A DNA stretch of 64,000 bases from an uncultured Clostridia bacterium (GTDB taxonomy: Bacteria > Bacillota > Clostridia > Lachnospirales > Lachnospiraceae): assembly GCA_948472945.1 (NCBI GenBank), contig CAOKVX010000011.1, positions 20,376 through 84,375 of the forward strand, given 5' to 3'. A model generated the notes under the pieces. The model searched no databases. It was not told the DNA's origin and saw only the letters and a program-made list of their open reading frames with translations. How positions within the stretch are numbered: position 1 is the stretch's first letter; every line of letters starts with the position of its first letter. Of this stretch, positions 1 through 9,676 are shown one piece after another. The position numbers and the translations under genes were made by a program.

Positions 1-2999
1 TCCTTTTGAAGTGCGTCAAGCTCATCCAAATTGACATTAGGCATATCCATACCGTAATGAACGGATGAAAAACCGAAAAATGTGTCCTTTTTCTCCTCAG
101 TGTATATAACCATCTTATGAATTGAAACATATCTGTCAATCATATACAGCTGCAGGGTATGTATGCCCGCTTTTAACAATGGAAGTGTTACGTTAAGTTT
201 CTCGCCGTTGTTAAGAACGCTCTCTTTCCACGTCCCTCTCCATTCGTCGGTTGTAAATGACTCAATTATCACAAGCTCTTTTCTGTCAACCCCTATTGCG
301 AACCTTATTCTGCCCCTTGAGTTAAGTGTGAGGAATCTGATTATTTCCAGTTCAAATTCTCCCTCGCTCTTTAATAAAAATGAATATTCAAGGAACGGTT
401 TTTTTAAAATGTCAGTATTTTCAGGCGATTCAATATCAGGACCGCATGCAGTCATAACACCGCCAAAGCCCCTTCCCACTCCGTATATTTTTTTCCAGAA
501 CTCCCTGTCCGACGTATTTGTAACAGACTGATACCTGTCCGCAAACAGACAGACCGCCCCGTCCGCCTCGACAACAGTTACTCCGCTGTAATCAGCTCCC
601 TCATCATATTCAGCCGCTTCACCACAAGTAATCACATCGTCATATGCAGCTGCTTCGCAATAAGCGGCATCCGCTTCAATATCTGCCATCAATGCTGACG
701 GTTCTTCCACCTTTACATTCAATTTTATTACTTTGTTCTCTACAAAGTCCCTGATTTCCAATAAAGCGGATTTTCCCTGACACCGGCTCATATCAGGGAC
801 AGTCAAATAGATTCTCTTTTCAGTAACAATTTTGCCCTCCGTCTCAGAAACTTCAAGCCAGTCGTGATTTCCGCATATTGTAATTGAATAAGGTATATCG
901 CAGTTCCCCTGATTTCCAAGCTCAAACCATTTTCTGGCAAGACCGCCCGCACAGAACGTAACCGAACCGCATTCAAATGAACTGCCGCCGTCAGAAAGGA
1001 AAAGTTTCAGACCGCCGCTTTTTCTTCTTATCGAGGGTTTGCACACAGGGTAAAAACATATTCCCGGAGGCGGGAATGAATCAGGCGTAAGTATTTTGTC
1101 CCATTTTCCGCCGCACATATACTTGTTATAATACTTTAGCATATTGCGGAGATACCGCATCATTATCTGCGAATATTCCGTATAAAAATCCGCCGCCCTG
1201 TCATTTCCCCTGTCGTACGAGATAATGCTTCTGTCTGCATAATAAAAGGCGTGGTTTACATAATATGACGCGTGTACCTTGAATAAAAACATCTCAAAAA
1301 ACGCCGTCTTCTCGCACTCCGGCAGCTTTTCATATATAGAGTTGGCTCGGTTGAAAATATACTCAAGCCTACATACCCTCTCCCCTGCCTCGTCCCCATA
1401 TCCGGTCTGCGAAAATACAAGCGGGGCCATATGCTCAATCTTTCTTGCGTTAGTAAGCTGTGCAAACGCCTCATACAAATCCGCCAGCTCATTTCCGTAT
1501 CCTCCTGAAAAATATTTGTCAAACCACTCAGCCGTATAAGAGTGTATGTCTGATGCAATGCCGGCATTTTTCCCCGCATCCCAGCCATACTGCAAAAATG
1601 CTTCCATATCCATCTCAAGCGGTTTTAAGGCCCCCACGTTAAGCACCCACATTTTTCTGATTCCCGACTCGTACGCCTTACTTAACTCCTGCGCCATATG
1701 CGCAAGCGGAATCGTGTTGAAAAACAGATAGTTCATGTCGGGCGCAGCCCAGTACGACGCATGGTAATAAAGTCCGTGACCTCCCTTTCTCTTTAGCTCT
1801 GTTTCATTCGGATAGCGCCTAACATGTCCGAAATTATCGTTTGCCCATATTAGAGTTACATCTTCAGGAACATTAAGATTCTTATCGTACAAATCAAGAA
1901 CTTCCTTATACGGAATAAATGACTGCAGTGCCCCGTCGGCGCATTCAAGCCCAAGCCCGTTTTTTAGCATCTCCCTCTGGTCAGAAATTATAGTCTCAAG
2001 CAGTCTGATTCTGGCTTTCTCTTTTTCTTCGTCTGTCAAAGCCTCATCCTCATCAATCATTTTCGTGGAGAACCCATAGTCGTGAACCCCTCTCATACCG
2101 ATTGTATAACAAACTTCGTAATCCCGGTTCATCTCCACGCTCTCACGCCAGTATTCCTGTATTACTTCGCGGTTTTTCCCCGGAATCGAATAATCGTAAT
2201 ATATATGCCCGCCATTTAACCCATCTGTTCCATCGGACTGTACTTTATTCGAGTGTACCGCATTGTAATCGCTCAGATATCCCTTGCTTCTAAGCCACGG
2301 ATTCCACTCGTTCTGATTACTCCTCATCAGCATGTCGCAGTGCGAAGTTCCTACTACTATTCCCATCTCATTTGCAATCCTCGCATTTTCCGGATTTTCC
2401 TGAAAATAATTCACATGCATCGCCGGCCATATATAATTACCCTTTAACCTTAGTATAAGCTCAAAAATTCTTTTATAGAGTTCGGGGCCTATTGTCCCGT
2501 CGCTTGTATGTAGCGCGGCCCACTCCTCCAGTTCTTCCTCATCATTTAAAAATATTCCCCTGTACTGTACCGAAGGATAATCTGAAATGTAATAATCATC
2601 CGGAATCGTCATTTTGCTCATTTTCTTTACAGGCACATCCGCAAAATAATACCACGGTGAAACACCTATATACTGCGACAGTTCATATATTCCGTAAATT
2701 GTTCCCCTCCTGTCGGCGCCGCATACGTACACCTGGCCGTCCTGTTTTTTTACAACATATCCTTCCCATCTGCCTAGCGCCTCCTCACCGTCAAGCCATC
2801 TATGTACGTCTTTTGTCGCAATAAGGATAGCGCACTCTCCGGCGTCATTGTGCGAGTCGTCATTTATATCAAGCATTTTAATTCTGACAGGGCGGTCAGT
2901 TACTTTTTCAATATCTTTCTTTAGATTATTTACGGCGCATATTACAGCCGGCGTTTCTTCCTCAAAGCAGCCTATAATAATACATTGGTTTTCACACAT
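1..2999 (-). CDS. Glycoside hydrolase family 115 alpha-glucuronidase (3' end outside window)
   Basis: GH115 enzymes remove (4-O-methyl-)glucuronic acid side chains from xylan. The frame is open from the ATG at 2999 to the left edge, about 999 codons, so only the C-terminus is missing. Family features seen: an N-terminal region with IYGIYELSQYIGVSPWYYF, then YRGIFLNDEEEL, a central catalytic region with NYIWPAMHVNYF and ANDNFGHVRRYP, and a C-terminal beta-rich region ending in RYVSIHKMVIYT, which resembles the GH115 C-terminal domain. No signal peptide is visible, which suggests intracellular action on imported aldouronic oligosaccharides (inference). A GGAGG site lies just upstream of the start. 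The gene is divergent from the AraC-type regulator at 3146. The glucuronate genes at 16-20 kb would process the released sugar. Confidence 0.9.
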   Translation of the reverse strand, partial: MCENQCIIIGCFEEETPAVICAVNNLKKDIEKVTDRPVRIKMLDINDDSHNDAGECAILIATKDVHRWLDGEEALGRWEGYVVKKQDGQVYVCGADRRGTIYGIYELSQYIGVSPWYYFADVPVKKMSKMTIPDDYYISDYPSVQYRGIFLNDEEELEEWAALHTSDGTIGPELYKRIFELILRLKGNYIWPAMHVNYFQENPENARIANEMGIVVGTSHCDMLMRSNQNEWNPWLRSKGYLSDYNAVHSNKVQSDGTDGLNGGHIYYDYSIPGKNREVIQEYWRESVEMNRDYEVCYTIGMRGVHDYGFSTKMIDEDEALTDEEKEKARIRLLETIISDQREMLKNGLGLECADGALQSFIPYKEVLDLYDKNLNVPEDVTLIWANDNFGHVRRYPNETELKRKGGHGLYYHASYWAAPDMNYLFFNTIPLAHMAQELSKAYESGIRKMWVLNVGALKPLEMDMEAFLQYGWDAGKNAGIASDIHSYTAEWFDKYFSGGYGNELADLYEAFAQLTNARKIEHMAPLVFSQTGYGDEAGERVCRLEYIFNRANSIYEKLPECEKTAFFEMFLFKVHASYYVNHAFYYADRSIISYDRGNDRAADFYTEYSQIMMRYLRNMLKYYNKYMCGGKWDKILTPDSFPPPGICFYPVCKPSIRRKSGGLKLFLSDGGSSFECGSVTFCAGGLARKWFELGNQGNCDIPYSITICGNHDWLEVSETEGKIVTEKRIYLTVPDMSRCQGKSALLEIRDFVENKVIKLNVKVEEPSALMADIEADAAYCEAAAYDDVITCGEAAEYDEGADYSGVTVVEADGAVCLFADRYQSVTNTSDREFWKKIYGVGRGFGGVMTACGPDIESPENTDILKKPFLEYSFLLKSEGEFELEIIRFLTLNSRGRIRFAIGVDRKELVIIESFTTDEWRGTWKESVLNNGEKLNVTLPLLKAGIHTLQLYMIDRYVSIHKMVIYTEEKKDTFFGFSSVHYGMDMPNVNLDELDALQK

Positions 3000-3047
3000 T
3001 TAGATTACCTCCAAATTATTTAAAAAATATTTTGTTTAAATCCCAAA

Positions 3048-3076
3048 TTGATTTTTTCATAAAACTATGATATAAA
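3048..3076 (+). promoter_or_regulatory. Predicted sigma-A promoter for the AraC-type regulator
   Basis: A TTGATT -35 (3048-3053) and a TATAAA -10 (3071-3076) are separated by 17 bp. They lie about 70 bp before the regulator start, in the divergent gap shared with the GH115 gene. Found by eye, not tested against a background model. Confidence 0.5.
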
Positions 3077-3145
3077 AAATATATGGTTCGAGTTTAATAA
3101 TTTTAATAAGTCAGCTATTTTAAAAGGTTGTAAGGGTAAAAGAAA

Positions 3146-3988
3146 ATGGACATCTTCAGTCAGCCACACTACTACGATGAAATACACGACGATATTCTTT
3201 TAGCATACCGCAGCGGAACACACTATCACAATAAATTTCATAAACATAACGGTTATGAAATTTATGTCTTCCTATGTGGAAACGTCAACCTCCTTATAGA
3301 GCACTCGTGCGTTCATTTGGAGCGCGGCAACATAGCAATCATCAACCCAACGGAATACCATCTGGCCGTAAGCCTTGACAATTCGCTGTATGAGCGCATT
3401 ACACTTAATATTTCCCCCGCTATAATGCGAAAACTGTCTACACATATGACTAATTTCAACAACTTTTTTGACACAAGGCAGTGCGGGGTTAACAATGTAA
3501 TCCTTTTGCCGGAAGAAACTTTGGATGAACTTCTATGCCTCTTGAATAAGTTAAATGGTACGCTCAATTCCAAACAGTTTGGATACGACGTTTTACAGAG
3601 ATCCTATCTCGCTCAAATTTTGTGTACCATATGCAACAACTATATTGTGTATAAGGGCATGTCGGTCAATATTATGCCCGAACTGGTCTCAGGGACAATT
3701 CAGTACATCGAGGAACATCTTTCCGAAAACTTTACATTGTCAGACATAGAAGACGCCCTTAATTTTAATAACAGGTATATAAGCCGCATGTTTAAGCAAA
3801 ATACCGGCATTTCATTAAAACAATATATTCTTGAAAAAAAAGTTATTCTTGCACAGTCTCTTTTGTCACAGGGTTATTCTGTCACGGACGCGTGCGATAA
3901 GTCCGGTTTTGGGGATTACTCAAACTTTATAAGGACATTTAAGCAGTATACGGGAAAAACGCCGGGTTCATTAAAAAAACATAACTAG
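3146..3988 (+). CDS. AraC-family transcriptional regulator
   Basis: A 280-residue protein with the usual AraC layout. Residues about 20-90 form a cupin-like sensing region (H28, H32, H34 and the stretch HKHNGYEIYVFL). Residues about 185-280 carry the double helix-turn-helix, including the conserved second-helix signature SGFGDYSNFIRTFKQYTG and a KTPGSLKK end. Such proteins sense a sugar and activate a nearby catabolic gene. Its position, divergent from the GH115 gene, suggests that it controls that gene and perhaps other xylan genes (inference). The start ATG has only a weak upstream purine-rich stretch. Confidence 0.9.
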   Translation: MDIFSQPHYYDEIHDDILLAYRSGTHYHNKFHKHNGYEIYVFLCGNVNLLIEHSCVHLERGNIAIINPTEYHLAVSLDNSLYERITLNISPAIMRKLSTHMTNFNNFFDTRQCGVNNVILLPEETLDELLCLLNKLNGTLNSKQFGYDVLQRSYLAQILCTICNNYIVYKGMSVNIMPELVSGTIQYIEEHLSENFTLSDIEDALNFNNRYISRMFKQNTGISLKQYILEKKVILAQSLLSQGYSVTDACDKSGFGDYSNFIRTFKQYTGKTPGSLKKHN

Positions 3989-4068
3989 TATATCATTCTC
4001 TTCTTGAAAACAATTAAACATCCACGCATTGCCGGACAAAGGGTATTTAATTTCACTCCCTGTATATT

Positions 4069-4092
4069 GTTCATGTACATTTTAACATGAAC
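4069..4092. terminator. Hairpin between convergent genes, possible terminator
   Basis: A perfect 8-bp stem, GTTCATGT (4069-4076) with ACATGAAC (4085-4092), lies between the convergent AraC and amidase genes. There is no clear T-run after it, so terminator function is uncertain. The rest of 3989-4157 shows nothing else recognisable. Confidence 0.3.
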
Positions 4093-4157
4093 TGGCGCAT
4101 ATTACTTTGCAATAACGAACGCAAATAATGCGTTTTAAGACATAATATTGCTGAATG

Positions 4158-4964
4158 TTATTTCTCCATCTTCCCATACCAATCTATTATTCCTTTTACA
4201 ATACCTGCAGCAAGCTCACCCTGATATCCACTGTCAAACAGCTTCAAACACTCCTCACGGTTTGACATGTAACCGAGTTCCATAAGCACCGACGTCATTG
4301 TGGTGTTGCAGACAACAAAATAATTTTCCGAGCGCGAATGTTTAGTGCCGCATATTCCTTTATCTTCAACGGCTGCGGTTATATTATTAGCAAGCGCCTC
4401 CCCATATACGCTGCCACCCCCGTAAAAGCACTGGAATCCGTTCATGGAAGAATCATCCTCATAATAATTGCAGTGCACGCTTACAAACAAATCGGCTCCG
4501 CTGTTATTTGCCAGCTCAACCCTGTCTTTAAGCGATATAAATGTGTCGTCAGACCTCGTCTCTATTATCTCGGCTCCACAGCTTTCAAGCAATTCAGCAA
4601 TCTTTTTTTCTACTCCAATGTTAATATCCTTTTCCGTGCTGCCCATTGCGGACGTTCCATCGTCCTTACCGCCGTGACCGGCGTCGAGAACAATTGTAAG
4701 GCCGGTCAGCTCGGAACCGGAATACTTTACAGAGCCTCTTTTAACATCACTGACACCGTACGAATCACTGTCAGAACCGCCCGGCTCACCGCCAAGTTTC
4801 CAGACTGCTCCGTCTTCATCACCATATTTTAAGCTTTCTGCATTAACCGCCTGTTTTTCATTTGATTTTCCCAAACGCGACGCGACAAACGCTGCGGCTA
4901 AAATAATCCCGACAACAATGCACCATTGTATTATCTCAACTTTAATATTTCTTTTGTATCTCAT
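4158..4964 (-). CDS. N-acetylmuramoyl-L-alanine amidase, membrane-anchored (Amidase_3)
   Basis: Cleaves the bond between N-acetylmuramic acid and the stem peptide of peptidoglycan. Residues 12-29 form an N-terminal membrane anchor, followed by a low-complexity Gly/Ser linker (about 40-85) and an Amidase_3 domain (about 88-265). The zinc and catalytic residues are visible: H97 in LDAGHGGKDDG, E111 in STEKDINIG, H164 in VSVHCNYY and E229 in LMELGYMSN. Length and layout resemble CwlD-like amidases. No SH3 or LysM cell-wall binding repeats are present. GAGGGG precedes the ATG. It stands alone between a convergent AraC gene and a divergent histidine kinase. Confidence 0.9.
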   Translation of the reverse strand: MRYKRNIKVEIIQWCIVVGIILAAAFVASRLGKSNEKQAVNAESLKYGDEDGAVWKLGGEPGGSDSDSYGVSDVKRGSVKYSGSELTGLTIVLDAGHGGKDDGTSAMGSTEKDINIGVEKKIAELLESCGAEIIETRSDDTFISLKDRVELANNSGADLFVSVHCNYYEDDSSMNGFQCFYGGGSVYGEALANNITAAVEDKGICGTKHSRSENYFVVCNTTMTSVLMELGYMSNREECLKLFDSGYQGELAAGIVKGIIDWYGKMEK

Positions 4965-5158
4965 ATAATCCCCTCTCCCACTTTACCTACAACACATCTT
5001 AACGGCGAATTTCAAATTAATAAATTAACTATACAGGCCGGTTGTTAATTTCCTGTAAATTAATTGAGTTAATATACAAAGATAATATTATAATAATTAT
5101 TGCGGATTTACTATGTTGAAATTGATTCAAAATCAGAAAACAGAATTGCAAAAATAAA

Positions 5159-5187
5159 TTGTCTTTTATTTTATATTATGTTATGAT
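5159..5187 (+). promoter_or_regulatory. Predicted sigma-A promoter for the hybrid histidine kinase
   Basis: TTGTCT (5159-5164) and TATGAT (5182-5187) are 17 bp apart, about 75 bp upstream of the kinase start. The rest of the AT-rich gap 4965-5261 holds nothing else identified. Confidence 0.45.
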
Positions 5188-5261
5188 ATTGCTGAAATAG
5201 ACCTTTGTAAGAATTACATAATTTTATTATTTATAAGTTTACTTGGGAGGAAAATATACAT

Positions 5262-7829
5262 ATGGAAATTCAGAAAGAAAACAGAGGCAGAACAATCCGA
5301 TTTATAATAGCCAGCTTTGTCATACTTGTTATAATATGTATAGGCGCTTTTATAAGTCTGGGACGCTATATGAGCGTAGTGACGCAAAAATCTGTTGACA
5401 AGATGGGCAGCCTGTACATGACAGGCATCAACGCACATTTAACCGAACATTTCAGAACCCTCATCAATTTGAAACTGGACCAGGTTGAGACAGTTGTGAA
5501 GGTTGTTGCCCCGAATTTTGACACCAATGAAGAGTTATATAATGAATTAATATACAGGTCAAACGCCAGAAATTTTAATTATCTTGCACTTTACTCTGAA
5601 AGCGGACTGTTTGATATGCTTTCGGGAGAACAGGTTACGCTTGACGACCCGGAACCATTTTACCAATCTATGTTAACTAACGAGAAAAAAGTCGCCGTAG
5701 GAACCGATGAATCCGGCAACAAGATAGTTATGTTCGGTATACACGCAGAATATCCTATGAGGTCCGGCGAGAAAAGCATTGCAATAGTTGCCGCCGTTCC
5801 GATAGACTATATCAGCACAATGCTGAGTACCGAGGAAGAAGACGCATTATTAACCTCACATATTATAAGGCATGACGGCAGTTTCATAGTAAGTGATTTG
5901 AGCGAAGAATATACAAACTACTTTGAAAGTATATACACCAGATATGATAATGACGACGACGCAGAAATTGACTCATATATACAGGAGCTTTCAGCATCAA
6001 TGGACAAAAAAGAAAGCTTTGCCGTCAAGATGGACTTTGACAACAGCCGCCAAAATGTATATTGTACACTTCTTCCTTATTCTGAGTGGTATCTCATAAC
6101 TGTACTTCCATATGGAATACTTAATGAGACTGTTGAGGAGATGAACCGCGAGAGAACGTCCGCCACCCTGCTTGTCAGCTTAATCATTCTTTTAATGCTG
6201 CTTATCATCTTCTATTTTTATTACCAAATGTCACAGAAGCAGCTCAGAGAGCTTGAAATTGCACGTCAGGCAGCTATGGCTGCCACCAAGGCAAAGTCTG
6301 CTTTCCTCTCGAATATGAGCCATGACATACGTACGCCAATGAATGCAATCGTAGGAATGACCGCAATTGCAACAACACATATTGACGATAAAGAATATGT
6401 ACGCAACTGTCTCAAGAAAATAACCCTGTCAGGCAAACATCTGCTTGGACTTATAAATGATGTGCTTGATATGTCAAAAATTGAGAGCGGAAAAATGACA
6501 CTTACGGAGGACTGCATTTCACTCAGGGAGGTAATAGAGGGAATCGTAGGAATTGTACAGACGCAGATTAAAGCAAAATCACAAAATTTTAATGTCCATA
6601 TAGATAATATAAGCTCCGAGGAAGTATACTGTGACAGCGTGCGTCTTAATCAGGTACTTTTGAATCTGCTGTCCAATGCCGTAAAATATACTCAGGATGG
6701 CGGAACCATACAGCTAAGGCTGTTTCAGGAAGAAGCTCCGTCTGAACAAGAAAGTAATTACATCCGCACTCACATTATAGTCAGTGACAACGGAATCGGA
6801 ATGACCCCGGAATTTTTAAATCAAATTTTTGATTCATATTCCAGGGCTGACAGCAAACGCGTGCATAAAACCGAGGGCGCAGGACTTGGCATGGCAATAA
6901 CTAAATATATTGTAGATGCGATGAAAGGAACCGTTACGGTTCAGAGTGAGCCTAATAAAGGTACGACATTCCACGTCATCCTTGATTTGGAAAAAGCAAC
7001 TGAAAAGGAAATCAACATGGTTCTTCCCGCATGGAAAATGCTAGTTGTAGATGACGATGAAGTACTGTGCCGCACTGCGGTTGACGCCCTTCAGGACATT
7101 GGAATACAGGCCGACTGGACGCTCAGCGGAGAAAAGGCGCTGGAGATGGTTAAAAAACATCACATGATGCGCGACGATTACCAGATAATACTGTTAGACT
7201 GGAAACTGCCGGGAATGGATGGACTATATGTTGCAAAACAGATACGCAATATTATAGATGCAGATATGACAATTATACTTATATCGGCATATGACTGGAG
7301 TGATTTTGAGGATGAAGCCAGGGCTGCAGGCATCAACGGGTTTATTTCAAAACCATTATTTAAATCAACCTTATTCCACGGACTCAAGAAATATATGGGC
7401 GTCGAGGAAAATCATGATGAAATGCTGACAGATGTAGATTTATCGGGACACCACATATTGGTTGCCGAGGATAACGATTTGAACTGGGAGATATTATATG
7501 AGCTCCTGTCTGATATGGGTATGGAGCTTGAGCGTGCAGAAAACGGTCAAATATGCGTAGAGAAATTTAGTTCATCCAACCGTGGATTTTACGACGCCAT
7601 CCTCATGGATGTCCGCATGCCTATAATGAACGGATATGAAGCGACAACGGCTATCCGCGCGTTAAATAATCGTCCCGACGCACAGGATATTCCTATTATA
7701 GCCATGACGGCGGATGCTTTTTCCGAAGACATCAAGCACTGTCTTGAATGCGGAATGAATGCTCATACTGCAAAACCTATCAATCTTGATGAAGTTATTT
7801 CGCTGCTCAAAAAATTTATTCTCCGGTGA
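5262..7829 (+). CDS. Hybrid sensor histidine kinase with two receiver domains
   Basis: An 855-residue membrane kinase. Transmembrane segment 1 is at about 11-34, an extracytoplasmic sensor (dCache-like by size, not proven) at 35-300, and transmembrane segment 2 at about 300-322. The dimerisation/phosphoacceptor motif SNMSHDIRTPMNAI has H354. The ATPase domain follows with LLNLLSNAVKYT, DNGIGM and GAGLGMAI. Two receiver domains close the protein, with phosphoacceptor aspartates in ILLDWKLPGMDG and AILMDVRMPIMNG. No DNA-binding output domain is fused, so a separate response regulator or phosphotransfer protein is expected. A GGGAGG site precedes the ATG. The signal is unknown. The neighbouring AEC transporter hints at a small organic anion, but this is weak. 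Confidence 0.93.
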   Translation: MEIQKENRGRTIRFIIASFVILVIICIGAFISLGRYMSVVTQKSVDKMGSLYMTGINAHLTEHFRTLINLKLDQVETVVKVVAPNFDTNEELYNELIYRSNARNFNYLALYSESGLFDMLSGEQVTLDDPEPFYQSMLTNEKKVAVGTDESGNKIVMFGIHAEYPMRSGEKSIAIVAAVPIDYISTMLSTEEEDALLTSHIIRHDGSFIVSDLSEEYTNYFESIYTRYDNDDDAEIDSYIQELSASMDKKESFAVKMDFDNSRQNVYCTLLPYSEWYLITVLPYGILNETVEEMNRERTSATLLVSLIILLMLLIIFYFYYQMSQKQLRELEIARQAAMAATKAKSAFLSNMSHDIRTPMNAIVGMTAIATTHIDDKEYVRNCLKKITLSGKHLLGLINDVLDMSKIESGKMTLTEDCISLREVIEGIVGIVQTQIKAKSQNFNVHIDNISSEEVYCDSVRLNQVLLNLLSNAVKYTQDGGTIQLRLFQEEAPSEQESNYIRTHIIVSDNGIGMTPEFLNQIFDSYSRADSKRVHKTEGAGLGMAITKYIVDAMKGTVTVQSEPNKGTTFHVILDLEKATEKEINMVLPAWKMLVVDDDEVLCRTAVDALQDIGIQADWTLSGEKALEMVKKHHMMRDDYQIILLDWKLPGMDGLYVAKQIRNIIDADMTIILISAYDWSDFEDEARAAGINGFISKPLFKSTLFHGLKKYMGVEENHDEMLTDVDLSGHHILVAEDNDLNWEILYELLSDMGMELERAENGQICVEKFSSSNRGFYDAILMDVRMPIMNGYEATTAIRALNNRPDAQDIPIIAMTADAFSEDIKHCLECGMNAHTAKPINLDEVISLLKKFILR

Positions 7830-7912
7830 ATTGATATGTAGTCAATGTCAACGTGCGGCCATCTGTATATCAGCGCTGTTCATTTTGCATATGCACCGTG
7901 GAGGAATTATAT

Positions 7913-8857
7913 TTGGAAAGCTTTTTATTCAGCTTAAATGCAACTATACCGGTTTTTGCAATAATTATAGTCGGTAATCTCCTAAAACGAGTGGGGATTA
8001 TCGACTCCGCTTTTTCTAATACTGCCGAAAAATTTGTGTTCAAGGCATGTCTTCCATGTCTTTTGTTTCAGGACCTTACCGGAACGGATATAAGAAAAAA
8101 TTTTGACCTGTCATATGTGTCTTTCTGTTTCCTATCGACACTTGCATCAATCATAGTCATTTGGCTTTTAGGCAAAAAAATAATACGCGACAAGTCAAGC
8201 GTCGGCGCATTTGTTCAGGGCTCATACAGAAGCAGCGCCGCTATTCTCGGCGTTGCGTTCATACAGAATATATACGGCACATCTGGAATGGCGCCTATTA
8301 TGATAATAGCCTCGGTTCCTCTTTACAACATATTTGCCGTAATAATTCTTACTATTGAAAGTAATGAAAAAAGTAAAGACTCAGCCGTAAAGAGGGCTGT
8401 CACAGGAATTATAAAAAACCCTATTATTATAGGTATCGCCGCCGGTCTCACAGCATCTTACCTAAATATAGAACTGCCAAAAATGATTGACAAGACAATA
8501 TCAAACCTTGCCGTTATGGCCTCTTCACTTGCTCTGATATCACTCGGCGCATCATTTGAGGGAAAGAAAGCCCTTGCAAAAATCAAGCCTACTATAGCGG
8601 CATCAATGATTAAACTCATTATTCTCGCCGCAGTTTTTCTTCCGATTGCGATATATATTGGTTTTCGAGACCAAAAATTAATAGCCATTGTAATCATGTT
8701 CGCATCGCCGTGCACGCCTACAGCTTATATCATGGCTAAAAACATGTACGGTGATGAGACACTTGCGGGAAGTATCGTAGTGGTGACTACTTTCTTTTCC
8801 GCGATTACAATGACCATATGGATATATCTTATGAAATCACTTGAGCTTATAAGTTAA
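7913..8857 (+). CDS. AEC-family transporter (auxin efflux carrier / malate permease type)
   Basis: Family members move organic acids or other small anions across the membrane. About ten hydrophobic segments run the length of the protein, in the two-half AEC arrangement. Motifs include NATIPVFAIIIVGNLLKRVG at the N-terminus and FASPCTPTAYIMAKNMYGD in the last third, a typical AEC segment. I chose the TTG at 7913 (315 codons including stop) because GGAGG lies directly upstream and the product then starts at the first membrane segment. An ATG at 7853 is in frame but lacks a site and adds a non-family tail. The stop codon overlaps that of the convergent gene at 8854. Confidence 0.85.
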   Translation: MESFLFSLNATIPVFAIIIVGNLLKRVGIIDSAFSNTAEKFVFKACLPCLLFQDLTGTDIRKNFDLSYVSFCFLSTLASIIVIWLLGKKIIRDKSSVGAFVQGSYRSSAAILGVAFIQNIYGTSGMAPIMIIASVPLYNIFAVIILTIESNEKSKDSAVKRAVTGIIKNPIIIGIAAGLTASYLNIELPKMIDKTISNLAVMASSLALISLGASFEGKKALAKIKPTIAASMIKLIILAAVFLPIAIYIGFRDQKLIAIVIMFASPCTPTAYIMAKNMYGDETLAGSIVVVTTFFSAITMTIWIYLMKSLELIS

Positions 8858-9660
8858 AATTTTCCACCACCGCCCCCGTGCCTTGTACCGGATGACGACG
8901 TGCGCGTGCTCGAGCCTCCCGCTGAAGATGATGTCTGTTTCGGCCTTGCACGTTTTGATACATTCGAGTACAGATAAATATCCCTGCTGTCCTCAACTTT
9001 CATACTGCCGGACACAATATACTCCGCCGCAGTCTTTTGTGCCCTTACCGACTTAAGCTGCCCTACAAAAATGACAACTACAATAATAGCTGTTAACAGT
9101 CCTGCTAACACAGAGCCCCCGATTATCAAAAAAGCATTGTAATGCTTAGGCATATTTCCTATGTCATAGGGTTCATCATTCCTTGCATGTTTAATAAAAC
9201 TATCACACTCTTCAACAAAAGTATCAAACGCTGCGAAGTAATTGCCAGTGCTCAAATCCGGCAGAAATTTGTCTGATATATACTCTATACCGGCATCCGT
9301 AAACGCAGTTATTCCATATCCCGTTGTTGAAATATGCCAGTCCCTGTCCTCCATGCTGACTAGCAGGAGTATTCCGTCTCTGCTATCATTATATCCATAG
9401 TTATTGTAGTCATAGTAATCGCCAGCAAAATCGTCGGGATATGAGTCACCGATAGAAGCCATAGTAACGACTACAACCTCAAACTTATGTTTCTCACTCA
9501 CACTGTCAAGTTTACTAAGTATTGATTCCTGCTCGTCATCAGTTAATAGACCAGCCTCGTCGACAAGTCTAATGTCATGCACCTCTTCCGCCATAATAAC
9601 TCCCGACGGTATCAACAAGGCAATAAGAACGAGAATCATATATAATAATCTCTTTTTCAT
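8854..9660 (-). CDS. TPM-domain membrane protein, YdjH/YgcG-like
   Basis: Start set at the ATG at 9660, which follows GGAGG and gives 268 residues. Residues 1-24 are a signal peptide or anchor. The TPM (DUF477) domain follows from about 28, with RLVDEAGLLTDDE and a GDYYDYNNYGYNDSRDGILL segment. A second membrane segment lies near 190-215. The tail is Ser/Gly-rich and ends GTRHGGGGGKF, a common ending for this family. TPM proteins are linked to membrane or photosystem maintenance, and in Bacillus YdjH sits in the SigW-controlled ydjFGHI operon. The two genes upstream in transcription match YdjI and YdjG, so the set probably works as one membrane-stress complex (inference). Confidence 0.82.
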   Translation of the reverse strand: MKKRLLYMILVLIALLIPSGVIMAEEVHDIRLVDEAGLLTDDEQESILSKLDSVSEKHKFEVVVVTMASIGDSYPDDFAGDYYDYNNYGYNDSRDGILLLVSMEDRDWHISTTGYGITAFTDAGIEYISDKFLPDLSTGNYFAAFDTFVEECDSFIKHARNDEPYDIGNMPKHYNAFLIIGGSVLAGLLTAIIVVVIFVGQLKSVRAQKTAAEYIVSGSMKVEDSRDIYLYSNVSKRARPKQTSSSAGGSSTRTSSSGTRHGGGGGKF

Positions 9661-9676
9661 CTTCTCATACCTCCGT

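Noticed and set aside
163..531. Open frame of 122 codons on the plus strand
   Set aside because: It lies wholly antisense to the GH115 gene, has no ribosome site and no recognisable protein pattern. The minus-strand frame is a clear family match.
4338..4832. Open frame of 164 codons on the plus strand
   Set aside because: Antisense to the amidase gene, whose zinc-binding motifs are all present. Treated as a shadow.
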